Shown here: piece after piece, positions 1 to 7,380 of the stretch
Numbering within the stretch: the stretch's first letter is position 1
Layout: the number at the start of each line of letters is the position of its first letter
Assembly (NCBI GenBank): GCA_016714935.1
Contig: JADKBU010000023.1
Coordinates: 1 to 64,000 of the forward strand
Direction of reading: 5' to 3'
Source: Candidatus Accumulibacter propinquus
GTDB taxonomy: Bacteria; Pseudomonadota; Gammaproteobacteria; Burkholderiales; Rhodocyclaceae
Length of the DNA: 64,000 nt
The notes under the pieces: generated by a model
Told to the model about the DNA's origin: nothing
Seen by the model: the letters and a program-made list of their open reading frames with translations, nothing else
The model's database searches: none
Translations under genes and position numbers: made by a program

Positions 1-68
1 TGGGGAAAATTTGGGCGGGGCACTTCGGCAATGATCGACGCACGTTCAAGGTAGACAATCCGGTGCAT
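1..68 (-). CDS. D-2-hydroxyacid dehydrogenase, N-terminal fragment
   Basis: Only the first 22 codons are inside the window; the gene runs off the left edge. The minus strand starts with ATG at 68 and reads MHRIVYLERASIIAEV, followed by PRPNFP. This resembles the N-terminus of the D-isomer 2-hydroxyacid dehydrogenase family (NAD-dependent reduction of 2-oxo acids such as hydroxypyruvate), where a hydrophobic strand and an R-x-x-F/Y-P element occur early. It starts 6 bases after the stop of the aldehyde-dehydrogenase-like gene on the same strand, so the two are probably co-transcribed. The family call rests on a short stretch and is tentative. Confidence 0.5.
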   Translation of the reverse strand, partial: MHRIVYLERASIIAEVPRPNFP

Positions 69-74
69 GCCGTT

Positions 75-779
75 TCAGTCCGTAAAAGGCTTGCCGTGAC
101 GGGTGGCGATGGCCGCCACCCTGGCATCAAAGGCCGGCTCGCCGACAACGAGCAGCAGGCTCACCTCCTTCGAGGCACACAGGGCTTCGGTGGCCAGTTG
201 GTCGCCGTGCAGGATATTGAAAACGCCGCCCGGAAAGCCGCTGCGCGCCGTTAGTTCGGCCAGGGCAAAGGCGGCAGAAGGCGCCCTCGGGCTCGGTTTG
301 AGCACCACGGTCGCCCCTGAAAGCAGTACCGGCACGGCACGCTGCAGCGGTCCCAGCAAAGGCGCGTGCTGGTCGCTGACGATCGCGACGACGCTGCCGC
401 CAGCGCTTGCCGCGATACCCCCTGCTGCCGCCCGCAGCAGGCTTACGGCATTGCCCACCTCGACAGCCGCTACTTCGACCTGCTGACCGGTTTCCTCGGC
501 AATCAACGCGGCAAAGTGTCCTCCGTATTCCGCCAGAGCATCACCAAGCGCCGCCAGCAGCGCGGCACGCTGGCCAACGGTCTGCGCCGACCAGGCCGCC
601 AGGGCTGCCCGCGCGGCCTCGACAGCGGCCCGCGCTTCAAGTTCGCCGCACAATGGCGTGCGGCGCCTGACCTGGCCATTGCGCGGATCGCAGACATCGA
701 GAAAGGCCGGCGCCATGGTCAGGTAGGCGTGGCCGTTGATCCACAACGGAATGGCCAGGATTTCGTCGGTTGCAGTCAT
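75..779 (-). CDS. Half-length aldehyde dehydrogenase-like protein lacking the catalytic domain
   Basis: The 234-residue product matches the N-terminal, nucleotide-binding half of aldehyde dehydrogenases: the helix AVEAARAALAAWSAQ (residues about 50-65), the strand LLSGATVVLKPSPRAPSA with the conserved Lys, and the later element FPGGVFNILHGD. Usual family length is about 480. The protein ends before the region that carries the catalytic Glu and Cys, and the WNFP signature is also missing (DQHAPLLGP lies in its place). The ATG at 779 is preferred over an earlier in-frame start at 857, because homology begins there. The stop lies only 6 bases before the next gene, so the short form looks like its natural end, not a rearrangement breakpoint. 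A dehydrogenase activity is therefore unlikely; a binding or accessory role is possible. Confidence 0.6.
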   Translation of the reverse strand: MTATDEILAIPLWINGHAYLTMAPAFLDVCDPRNGQVRRRTPLCGELEARAAVEAARAALAAWSAQTVGQRAALLAALGDALAEYGGHFAALIAEETGQQVEVAAVEVGNAVSLLRAAAGGIAASAGGSVVAIVSDQHAPLLGPLQRAVPVLLSGATVVLKPSPRAPSAAFALAELTARSGFPGGVFNILHGDQLATEALCASKEVSLLLVVGEPAFDARVAAIATRHGKPFTD

Positions 780-1034
780 TACATTTCTCGGCAAAGGGTC
801 GGGGAGATGACGGGCGTTCGCTGGCTGTCGAGAGCAAACCACAGAGACGAACGGCAAGTGGTCAAGAGAACAATAGTAGTCCCAAAATGTGTCCTAAAAT
901 GTGCATTCCGAGTGGAGATGTCCTGTATTGTTACTACGCTCCTGCGCAGACTCGAGCACCAGGGACTACGAACCATAACATGACATATGGGATAATCTGC
1001 AATTCCTGAAAGGCAAATGATCCCTGTAGAACTC

Positions 1035-1189
1035 TGTGTGTAAAGGGCTGACAAAAAGTGGACAAGGTGCGTATCGGGCTCTTGTGCATAAGTTATCAGT
1101 TTTTGCCCACAGCTCAATACGGCTGTTCTGCACTCATGTAAAAGACAAGCAGGCTTTTGAATAAATTGGATAACTTATAGTTATCCACA
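1035..1189. other. DnaA-box cluster in AT-rich DNA (origin-like)
   Basis: Seen directly: TTATCCACA at 1181-1189 (perfect consensus box, plus strand), TTATGCACA on the minus strand at 1083-1091 (matches TTATNCACA), and TTACACACA on the minus strand at 1035-1043 (one mismatch). A perfect 9-bp inverted repeat, TGGATAACT-TAT-AGTTATCCA, spans 1167-1187 and creates a second, weaker, inverted box beside the perfect one. The following 130 bases (about 1190-1320) are strongly AT-rich in an otherwise GC-rich window. Box cluster plus adjacent AT-rich DNA is the architecture of a DnaA-controlled origin or of a DnaA-titrating/regulated locus. No dnaA, dnaN or rep gene is in the window, so function is inferred. 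Confidence 0.4.
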
Positions 1190-1387
1190 GACTTGGCCTT
1201 TACTTTGTTTTTATAGATCTTATATATGGTATTTATTAAAATGCAAGTTGATTCACTTGCTATGGATGGGTTTCAGCGAGCTTTTCGTGTACGGCGTTGG
1301 TTAAAAATTAGATATTACTAATATTCCATAGGGCTGGACTTCTCATGCTCGGCATGAGTGCACCCTATCTCCGTCCTGCTTCGTGCA

Positions 1388-1707
1388 TTAGGCGCAATTT
1401 GCCCTATCCGGACCGATGGGACATCCCGAGGGCGGTGAAGGTGCTGAGGTTAGCCGCCCGGATGTGAGCTTCGTCAGCCTCTCGATCGTCTGCCAGGTCT
1501 CTGGATGGCGGTTTCCGAGTAAGCTCTGTCTGGCCACGCCCCGGCGGTGGTGCGGGCGTCCACTGATCCCGAATGCTCGTCTCGTCAAACCGAAACGTCA
1601 GTTTGCCCCGGTTGACTTAACTCCCGGTCGTCTTCCGACCAGTTCGTCACCCGGTACCACTGCTTCGGCCCCACCTTGACAGTGTCCGGTGTCACTCTCA
1701 TCGCCAT
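1388..1707 (-). pseudogene. IS5-family transposase remnant
   Basis: Read on the minus strand from ATG at 1707 or 1701, the product begins MRVTPDTVKVGPKQWYRVTNW and continues SEDDREL. A one-base frame change then gives VNRGKLTFRFDETSIRDQW. This is the typical opening of IS5-type transposases (a Y-x-V-x-N-W-S element, then V-x-R-G-x-L-T-x-W/F-x-D/E-E and a D-x-W element). A further frame change gives a YSETAIQ block (normally YSDLAIET), and another gives TWQTIERLTKL. At least three frame changes and the loss of everything after the N-terminal domain show that it is dead. No terminal inverted repeats or target duplications could be made out. Confidence 0.6.
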
Positions 1708-1783
1708 TGACGCGCAGACACCCGGGGTCAGTATCGCCTGGAGAAGCGATCACCTCCTCAGACAGGAGTAGAACGTTCTGGCT

Positions 1784-1834
1784 TGCCCTACGTGGTCACA
1801 GATCAAACCATGTGACCTTGGGCAAGGTAGGGCA
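1784..1834. repeat. Two-part inverted repeat (hairpin)
   Basis: TGCCCTAC (1784-1791) pairs with GTAGGGCA (1827-1834), and inside it GGTCACA (1794-1800) pairs perfectly with TGTGACC (1811-1817), leaving a 10-base loop. It lies in gene-poor DNA downstream of the transposase remnant. It could be part of a decayed mobile element end or a structured transcript. There is no T-tract, so it is not an obvious terminator. Confidence 0.35.
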
Positions 1835-2704
1835 TCAGCGTATTGCACTGGTTGGCGAAGCACCCTATGATGCTCGACGTCTGTTGTGCGTAACCCAAAC
1901 GAGCACGTCTGCCCTGAAAGCGGAGAAACGTTCTTCTTGCCTTCGGAATGCCAAAAACCACCAGCTTTGGAGCAGGGCAATGGGTAAACGAGCAGCGTAC
2001 TGGCGTACGCGAACATCTGTTCAGCGTCTTTGAGAGCCTTTGCAGCCTTTCCGAGACTTCCTCAGCTAGTGCTCAGCGGTTGACCACGAACCGCGATCTG
2101 CGACAAACTTCTCAAGTGCTGCTGAGGTCCCAATGTTAGACTTACTGAAGCATGGAGCCCGTTCTACAGCACGCGATGGGCAATGCACGTATGGGTTGCT
2201 GAAGGGGTTGCAGGAAAGCCGGCACAAGTGGTCGCAAGTTCTGTATTGGCATGCTCAGTGATCTACACGTTTTCGCCTGATTCAATGAAGTTCTTTTTTT
2301 GGCATTCTTGTCAACTATTTTGACGGTCAGTCGCTATTGAGAACTGAGAAGTAGGAAAGTTTCCGGCAGGCATCAAAAGAGTGTGGGCGAAGCTGGCGAG
2401 AACACTGGTCAGGGGTGCGTTTTCGTAGTCTCCGTTGTCTCGCCAGATGTTTCTCTCGCTCCGAGAGGTGCTGCTTGGACACTGCTCTGCTTAAGTCCGA
2501 GGTTTCGCGGTGGCTATGCTGTCTGGCGCCAGGAGGGGGAGCTGTGAGAATAGCTGTGTATGGCCTAGACGAACTGCAAACTCGCGTGGCCGCAATGTTG
2601 TCGGAGCGCGGCGGCTACGACCGTGCTTGCGATCGACGTTTCCGGCAGAGTTACTCAGGCTTCCGTGGTGGGCAAGGTGCAGTCAACCATGTCGAAGGGT
2701 CATA

Positions 2705-4267
2705 ATGAAAACGTTTCGTCTCTCGTTGATCGCCTTGTCGCTGTTTCCCCTGCCCAGTATTGGTGATGATCTTGGTGCCGAGGTGCAAACGAGTGCTGCA
2801 CCGAAAACTCCGGCCATCAAGACGATTACTAACTTCACGCAATCCTTGCGCTGTATGGACGAGCTGTTTTACGCCTACGGGAAGCAAGGCATTGCCATAA
2901 CTTCGGCGGGAATTCCTGACGAGACTGGCAAGGTTAAGACCGGCACCAAGGAAATGTTGATTACTGCCGTGTCGAAGATGACAGTGAAAAGCAACGCTTT
3001 TGATTTCATCGACTTTCATTCGGCGGCCGACGACCTGTCGGCCCTTTTTGCTGCCCGTGGTGAGCAAAACCGGACCATGCCAGATTACTATATTCGCGGC
3101 TCGATTACCCAGATGGACGACAACACTGTCCGCAAGAACAAGGGTATCGGGTTCTCGTTGCCATTTCTGGACCTCGGAGCATCGAAGGACGATGGCTATG
3201 ACCTGCTCAGTATGGATATCAGCATTGGGGATGCAGCGACTCGAAAGATCATTCCGGTTACCAGCACCTCAAACACCTTGGTCCTTAGCAAGGGTGGCGT
3301 CGCTGGTGAAGGTGGTGGAAAGATTGGCAAGCTAGGTCTGAGTTTCAACATTGACATCAGTCGTAGCGAAGGCGTTGGCGCGGCTACTCGCACTCTTGTT
3401 GAGTTGGGACTGATCGAGGCCCTCGGCAAATTCACACAGGTTCCCTACTGGAAATGTCTGGATACCGATCTCACTAACCCGTTGATCCGTGAACAGGCGC
3501 GGGAGTGGTACGACAATGCCAAGGAGAACGACCGCGTCCTGTTCGTGCAACGCAAGCTTGCGGGCATGGGTCGTTATGCCGGTCCCCTCAACGGAGTCCC
3601 CAGTGCTGCGCTTAAGGCGTCGATCGCCGAGTATCAGGCGACTACCGGCCTGGTCGCCGATGGCGTCGTCAATTTCGACCTTTACGCAAGCCTTCTCGAT
3701 GATCTCCAGAACCAGATTGCTGCGCTCCCTGCCGCTGGTGGACCGAAGTCGAATTATGTTCCCGGGGTAAGCCCGGCTGCGCCTCGACCGCCCGCTGCGA
3801 CTCAGGTCGTAGCCAGCCCGGCGGCTGGTCCGGCAGGTGCCCCGAATCCAATCTTCCGGATGAAGCTCGACACTGACCGAGGAAGCAAGCCATCGTATAG
3901 AGTTGGCGAATTCCTCAACATGACCTTATCGATGAATGCACAGGGCACGGCGTATTGCTACTACCAGGACGTATCGACGACCACCGCCAGAATTTTTCCG
4001 AATCAGTTTCGATCCGATTCGTCGGTTCCGGCAGGGGCGGGTGTCAGACTGCCTTCGGGTGGGTTCAAGATCCGTTTCGACAAACCGGGCCCGGAGCGTG
4101 TAGCGTGTATCGGTTCTGATCGGGAGTTGATCGTGCCGAGCGCTTTGCGTGGGGCGCGTGATCTTTCCCCATTGCCGGTCAGGTCGGTAGACGATGTTAT
4201 CGGTCAGTTCAAGCAGAACAATCCTACTGCCGTTACCAGCATGGTTGATATTACGGTTACGCAGTGA
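2705..4267 (+). CDS. CsgG-like exported protein with peptidoglycan-binding and DUF4384 domains
   Basis: A 520-residue protein with a Sec signal peptide (MKTFRLSLIALSLFPLPSIG). Residues about 40-250 look like the CsgG/HfaB family of curli-type outer-membrane secretion pores (PDYYIRGSITQMDD, then a Gly-rich stretch and an R-T-L-V-E-L-G-L-I-E-A helix). Residues about 275-350 match a PG_binding_1 fold (FVQRKLAGMGRYAGPLNG, then YQATTGLVADG). Residues about 384-490 match DUF4384, a domain often attached to bacterial caspases. There is no lipobox, unlike classical CsgG. ATG 2705 is chosen over upstream in-frame starts because it has AAGGG spaced correctly and begins the signal peptide. It heads an operon of small exported proteins, which it may secrete or anchor. 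The CsgG assignment is by pattern, not by search. Confidence 0.6.
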   Translation: MKTFRLSLIALSLFPLPSIGDDLGAEVQTSAAPKTPAIKTITNFTQSLRCMDELFYAYGKQGIAITSAGIPDETGKVKTGTKEMLITAVSKMTVKSNAFDFIDFHSAADDLSALFAARGEQNRTMPDYYIRGSITQMDDNTVRKNKGIGFSLPFLDLGASKDDGYDLLSMDISIGDAATRKIIPVTSTSNTLVLSKGGVAGEGGGKIGKLGLSFNIDISRSEGVGAATRTLVELGLIEALGKFTQVPYWKCLDTDLTNPLIREQAREWYDNAKENDRVLFVQRKLAGMGRYAGPLNGVPSAALKASIAEYQATTGLVADGVVNFDLYASLLDDLQNQIAALPAAGGPKSNYVPGVSPAAPRPPAATQVVASPAAGPAGAPNPIFRMKLDTDRGSKPSYRVGEFLNMTLSMNAQGTAYCYYQDVSTTTARIFPNQFRSDSSVPAGAGVRLPSGGFKIRFDKPGPERVACIGSDRELIVPSALRGARDLSPLPVRSVDDVIGQFKQNNPTAVTSMVDITVTQ

Positions 4268-4282
4268 GTGACGCAGTGAGTG
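4259..4282. repeat. 12-bp tandem duplication at a stop codon
   Basis: ACGCAGTGAGTG occurs twice in direct tandem (4259-4270 and 4271-4282). The first copy contains the TGA stop of the CsgG-like gene; the second copy lies just after it. Removing one copy would not change the encoded protein. It looks like a replication-slippage duplication. Confidence 0.8.
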
Positions 4283-4304
4283 AAATTGCCACTGGACCCA
4301 TTCA

Positions 4305-4769
4305 ATGAAGACAAATTCAACACGGCTGTCTTGGCTGTTTGCGACGGGGGCTGTTGCTTGTTTGCTTGTTTCCCATGGGCGGCTGGCTGCGGGAGAGATT
4401 ATCGTGGGCCCTGGGTCGAATACTGTTTCGAGTGGCGTTGCTGGCGCGAGCAGTGCCGCACAGTCGGCGAGGGAAAACCGTCAACGCGCCACAGTGAGCC
4501 GGATCGAAGACGGATCCAGTCAGAACATCGTCATTATTGATGGCGCAAATGGTTGGACAGGCGCTGGTTCTCAGGCAGCCAACAGTGCCGCATACGATCG
4601 AGTGCGGGCGAACGCCAACCGCCTGAATGGGGATGAGGTGTCTGCAACTAATCAGGTTATTTTAGCGCCAGTACCGGGGACGACAGTGCATCAACCTTAT
4701 ACTCCGGCTGGTCAGTCTGCTCACGATAACCGTCAACGCGCCAATAGCTATAGAGAGCGCAGTGAATAA
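4305..4769 (+). CDS. Small exported protein with three S-A-x-x-x-R-x-R-A repeats
   Basis: A 154-residue product with an N-terminal signal peptide (hydrophobic LSWLFATGAVACLLVSHG, cleavage likely after GRLAAG). The mature part is low in hydrophobicity and rich in Asn, Ala, Gln and Arg. It has three imperfect copies of one motif: SARENRQRATVSR, SAAYDRVRANANR and SAHDNRQRANSYR, separated by Ser/Gly-rich and Val/Ile-rich links (EIIVGPGSNTV, QNIVIIDGAN, NQVILAPVPG). I recognise no family. It sits 37 bases after the CsgG-like gene, so a secreted structural or matrix role is a reasonable inference. The ribosome-binding site is weak. Confidence 0.6.
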   Translation: MKTNSTRLSWLFATGAVACLLVSHGRLAAGEIIVGPGSNTVSSGVAGASSAAQSARENRQRATVSRIEDGSSQNIVIIDGANGWTGAGSQAANSAAYDRVRANANRLNGDEVSATNQVILAPVPGTTVHQPYTPAGQSAHDNRQRANSYRERSE

Positions 4770-4860
4770 ACGTGTGTCTGGTGTGGGGCACGGCAGGTTA
4801 CTCGAAGATGAGGGAACCAATTCCGGCGCCGGGCACCTGCACCTTACGAGGAGTTAGGTA

Positions 4861-5169
4861 ATGCGTTTTCCTCTTGCACCAGTTCTGATGTTCTTCTCCA
4901 TGCTTGCTGGAGCGCAGGTGTCTGTCGATCTTTCGGGAGCTGGTGTGAAGGCAGGTGCAGGGTCCAAGAATACGGTTGCCAACGAACAAGGATCTATTGA
5001 TCCGGATGCCGACATTGAAGGAGTCGTCATCATCAACGATCAACTTTATATTGATGGCCACAAAATTTCCCGAGGTGCGGCCGAGTATGTATCGAAGAAG
5101 ACCCGGAAGGTCTATTCTATCCGGTGGGGAAAAAAGGGTGAGGGCGTGACAGTCACGGAGAAGAACTGA
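4861..5169 (+). CDS. Small exported protein of unknown function
   Basis: A 102-residue protein with a short signal peptide (MRFPLAPVLMFFSMLAGA) and a good AGGAG ribosome-binding site 7 bases before ATG. The mature part starts QVSVDLSGAGVKAGAGSKNT, then carries an acidic stretch (SIDPDADIEG) and a VVIINDQLYIDG strand pair. The C-terminus is basic (SKKTRKVYSIRWGKKGEG). The V-I-I-N-D-x-x-Y-I-D-G pattern suggests beta strands. No family recognised. It is followed directly by the peptidase-like gene, so it belongs to the same operon. Confidence 0.6.
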   Translation: MRFPLAPVLMFFSMLAGAQVSVDLSGAGVKAGAGSKNTVANEQGSIDPDADIEGVVIINDQLYIDGHKISRGAAEYVSKKTRKVYSIRWGKKGEGVTVTEKN

Positions 5170-5211
5170 TTGGAGTCCCTTGGACAGTCTTTGACGAAGT
5201 TGGAGAAACCT

Positions 5212-6117
5212 GTGCGCCTGCCTCAATTCGTGAAATCGGTGTTGTTGTTGATTGGCCTGATCGTCACCTTGCTGGAGAGTGGACATCTTCATGCCTATGA
5301 GGTCAAGGATGGCGACCTGAAGACGATATTCCATGCAAAGTCCGACGTGTCGGTAGCTTGGCGTTATACGCCCAACAGCGAAATCTGGATTCTGGACATG
5401 CCTGGGTTGGAGTTGTTGGGTCGGACGTTCAACCGGGTGACACAACTCAAGGAACAGCAATACACCGAGCCTTATCCCCGGGTGCTGACCTCGGAGGAGC
5501 TAGCAAAATACATCGTTGCAGCAAACAGGACCTTTGCAAGTTTTGCGGCTGGACACGACCTGCGAGTCTCCGACCTGGTGCAGTTCTTCAACCTGGCGGA
5601 TCGGGACAAGGTCGAACTTTTTCCTGAAGAGTACGCACTTCGGGACTTTCTCAACGAGCAAGGCCTGATCAAGGAGTGGCGTGGATTCCACCAGTCGCAA
5701 AAGCCCCACACGGTGATCCTTTCGATTCCGCAGGTTCAGGATAGGCGTGCGAATGAGCCCGGGGTGACCAGCAATGCCCGTTACGCGATACTCCTGCACG
5801 AACTTGCGCATGCGGAGTTTCACACCAACGCGGCTTACAACAAGTATTGTCGGGCCTTCTGGGCAGATGGACTGAGTGAACGCCAGAAGGAAGCATTCAA
5901 AAGATTCCTTGCCAGCATGCGTTACTCGGTCGAGGATGAAGATCTCCTGATCAACGAGATGCACGCGTACCTGATGTTTACACCGGATGCAGGATCGTTT
6001 TCCGCAGCCCGACTCGGCATTCCGGAAAGCGAACTGGCAGCAATGCGCGCTGCGTTCCTGAAAGGTCGCCCGCCAGTTCGACTGCCGATTGGTGTCAAGG
6101 CTGGAGATTTGCCATGA
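5212..6117 (+). CDS. Exported HExxH metallopeptidase-like protein
   Basis: About 301 residues with a hydrophobic N-terminal segment (VLLLIGLIVTLLESG), giving export or membrane anchoring. A zinc-peptidase motif is visible: ILLHELAHAEFHTN, in which HELAH supplies two zinc-ligand His and the catalytic Glu. A downstream LLINEMHAYLMF contributes a candidate third ligand (Glu). Start choice: GTG 5212 has GGAG at 5202 and gives a compact signal peptide; a TTG at 5170, directly after the upstream stop and behind GGAG at 5157, would add 14 residues and is also possible. The gene ends overlapping the next ATG (ATGA). In this operon it may process or mature the small exported repeat proteins; that role is inference. 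Confidence 0.6.
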   Translation: MRLPQFVKSVLLLIGLIVTLLESGHLHAYEVKDGDLKTIFHAKSDVSVAWRYTPNSEIWILDMPGLELLGRTFNRVTQLKEQQYTEPYPRVLTSEELAKYIVAANRTFASFAAGHDLRVSDLVQFFNLADRDKVELFPEEYALRDFLNEQGLIKEWRGFHQSQKPHTVILSIPQVQDRRANEPGVTSNARYAILLHELAHAEFHTNAAYNKYCRAFWADGLSERQKEAFKRFLASMRYSVEDEDLLINEMHAYLMFTPDAGSFSAARLGIPESELAAMRAAFLKGRPPVRLPIGVKAGDLP

Positions 6118-6425
6118 GCAAGTTTGACCTTATCAGGGTAGGGGTGGTCCTGCTGGCCGGTCTGGGAGTTTGCCAGTCTGGTCTGGCCCAGAAGTCGACG
6201 CGCATTCAGGGGAATACCGAGATCAATGCCACGACGAACAATACAACTGCAGTTGCGGTTGGCGAGAATGTCATCGCAAAGAACCGGGTAGGCGTTATAC
6301 AGGGTGAAAAGAAGGGAAACACAAAAATCAATGTTTCGGCCAGCAACGTAACAACGGTCGTTTCGGGACGGAACAAGAAAGCGTGTACCAACATAGGAGC
6401 GATTGTCAGTGATGAATGCAAATAG
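6114..6425 (+). CDS. Exported amyloid-like repeat protein (paralogue A)
   Basis: A 103-residue product with a signal peptide (LIRVGVVLLAGLGVCQSGLA, cleavage before QKS). The mature chain has two related units: RIQGNTEINATTNNTTAVAV (then GENVIAKNRVGVI) and KKGNTKINVSASNVTTVVSG (then RNKKACTNIGAI). The alternation of Asn/Thr with short beta-prone blocks (AVAVG, TTVVSG), each followed by N-x-x-A/K-N and a G-V/A-I turn, resembles curlin-type or other beta-solenoid/amyloid repeats. It also matches the repeats of the protein at 7381-7674. Two Cys occur near the C-terminus (ACTN and DEC). The start overlaps the peptidase stop (ATGA), implying translational coupling. Confidence 0.6.
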   Translation: MSKFDLIRVGVVLLAGLGVCQSGLAQKSTRIQGNTEINATTNNTTAVAVGENVIAKNRVGVIQGEKKGNTKINVSASNVTTVVSGRNKKACTNIGAIVSDECK

Positions 6426-6720
6426 ATCCGGGCTTGTGCGATACCTTGTGATCATGATCCTGTGCGCGTCGTCGGGCGTCGCGTTTGCCGTGCAGGGCTT
6501 GAATGCCTCTTCTCAGACGAAGGTGAACAACGCCATGGCCAAGGCTTGGCAGAAGGGCGGTAACCCCGAGTCGGACCCAAACCTGAAGAAGCAGGTGGTT
6601 AACATCGGAAGTAAGCGAGCTGGCACGTGCGACGTTAACGTGGGTACCGTGAAACCTGGCCAGAAGGCCCCCAAGGATATCGTCGTCACGACCAAAGAAG
6701 TCATCAACATTTGCAAGTGA
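6412..6720 (+). CDS. Small exported protein of unknown function
   Basis: A 102-residue protein with signal peptide (YLVIMILCASSGVAFA). The mature part is VQGLNASSQTKVNNAMAKAW followed by a lysine-rich C-terminal half (KKQVVNIGSKRAGTCDVNVG, then KDIVVTTKEVINICK) with two Cys that could form a disulfide after export. A V-N-I-G-x-x-R-A-G-T-C element recalls the two amyloid-like neighbours. The gene overlaps the end of the 6114 gene by 14 bases. ATG 6412 is used; GTG 6409 has better spacing (9) to AGGAG at 6395. No family recognised. Confidence 0.55.
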   Translation: MNANRSGLVRYLVIMILCASSGVAFAVQGLNASSQTKVNNAMAKAWQKGGNPESDPNLKKQVVNIGSKRAGTCDVNVGTVKPGQKAPKDIVVTTKEVINICK

Positions 6721-6728
6721 GAAACCCA

Positions 6729-7331
6729 ATGAAAATGAACCTCTATCGTGCAGCGTTTGTGGCTCTTCTGACACTGGCCAATGGTGTTAGCGTGGTTCCG
6801 GCGCGGGCAGCCGATGATGAAGCATCCAGTCTCGAGGAGTTGAAGCGGGCGATGACCGAACCCTCGGAGGCTCCGAAGAAGAAGCGGACACGTGCCATCG
6901 TTTTTGATGGCGACGCATCGCAGGCGCCGGCCAGCGCACCCGCGGCGAGCAGTGGCCCCCTGGATTGTGCCGCGTTGCCACCGGATGTACGAGCTACAGC
7001 GGTGCAGTTTCCGATCCAGTTTCGTCCGGGTAGCGCGGTGATCACTCCGGCGTCCGGGAGCACACTGACCGAAATAGGAAAGATTCTCGCACTGACACCT
7101 GACCGCTGCGTGATTGTCGAAGGACACACCGATGCGGAGGGTAATCCCGAGAAGAACCTGGCGTTGTCGCGCGAGCGTGCCAATGCTGTTGTCAGGTTCA
7201 TTGCGGACAAGGGAGCGGTTGAACGCAAGCGGCTGGTGCCGGTTGGCAAGGGTTCAACCGATCCGTTAAGAGACCTGGATCCTCGTGATGCGAAAAATCG
7301 CCGCGTGGTGTTCAAGGTTGTTGCCGGCTAA
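6729..7331 (+). CDS. OmpA-domain envelope protein
   Basis: A 200-residue exported protein (signal peptide NLYRAAFVALLTLANGVSVV, cleavage near PARA). The C-terminal 100 residues are an OmpA-like peptidoglycan-binding domain: IQFRPGSAVITPASGSTLTE, VEGHTDAEGNPEKNLALSRE and a terminal NRRVVF, with the Asp and Arg that hold meso-diaminopimelate. The N-terminal half is Ala/Pro/Lys-rich and probably a flexible linker. No lipobox. It lies 8 bases after the previous gene. The likely role is to tie the exported system encoded by this operon to the cell wall. Confidence 0.8.
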   Translation: MKMNLYRAAFVALLTLANGVSVVPARAADDEASSLEELKRAMTEPSEAPKKKRTRAIVFDGDASQAPASAPAASSGPLDCAALPPDVRATAVQFPIQFRPGSAVITPASGSTLTEIGKILALTPDRCVIVEGHTDAEGNPEKNLALSRERANAVVRFIADKGAVERKRLVPVGKGSTDPLRDLDPRDAKNRRVVFKVVAG

Positions 7332-7380
7332 CGGCAGACATCGTAGTACCAACCATATCAATTAACCAAGGAGAAATTCT

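Larger units (their letters stand above)
780..2704. other. Long intergenic region with few or no intact genes
   Basis: This 1.9-kb stretch has no convincing intact gene. It holds an AT-rich DnaA-box patch (about 1035-1310), a decayed IS5-type transposase (about 1388-1707) and an imperfect hairpin (1784-1834), each listed separately. A weak 53-codon reading frame begins with GTG at 2544 behind an excellent ribosome-binding sequence (AGGAGG at 2531) and runs to about 2705 (VRIAVYGLDELQTRVAAML at its start); it may be a gene remnant or a leader peptide. I see nothing else coding between 1835 and 2540. Confidence 0.6.

Noticed and set aside
1416..2139. Several small reading frames in the gene-poor region on the plus strand
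   Set aside because: They are antisense to the transposase remnant or lack ribosome-binding sites and recognisable motifs.
2510..2704. A 65-codon upstream extension of the CsgG-like gene
   Set aside because: The extension has no signal peptide or similarity, whereas ATG 2705 has a ribosome-binding site and starts a clear signal peptide.
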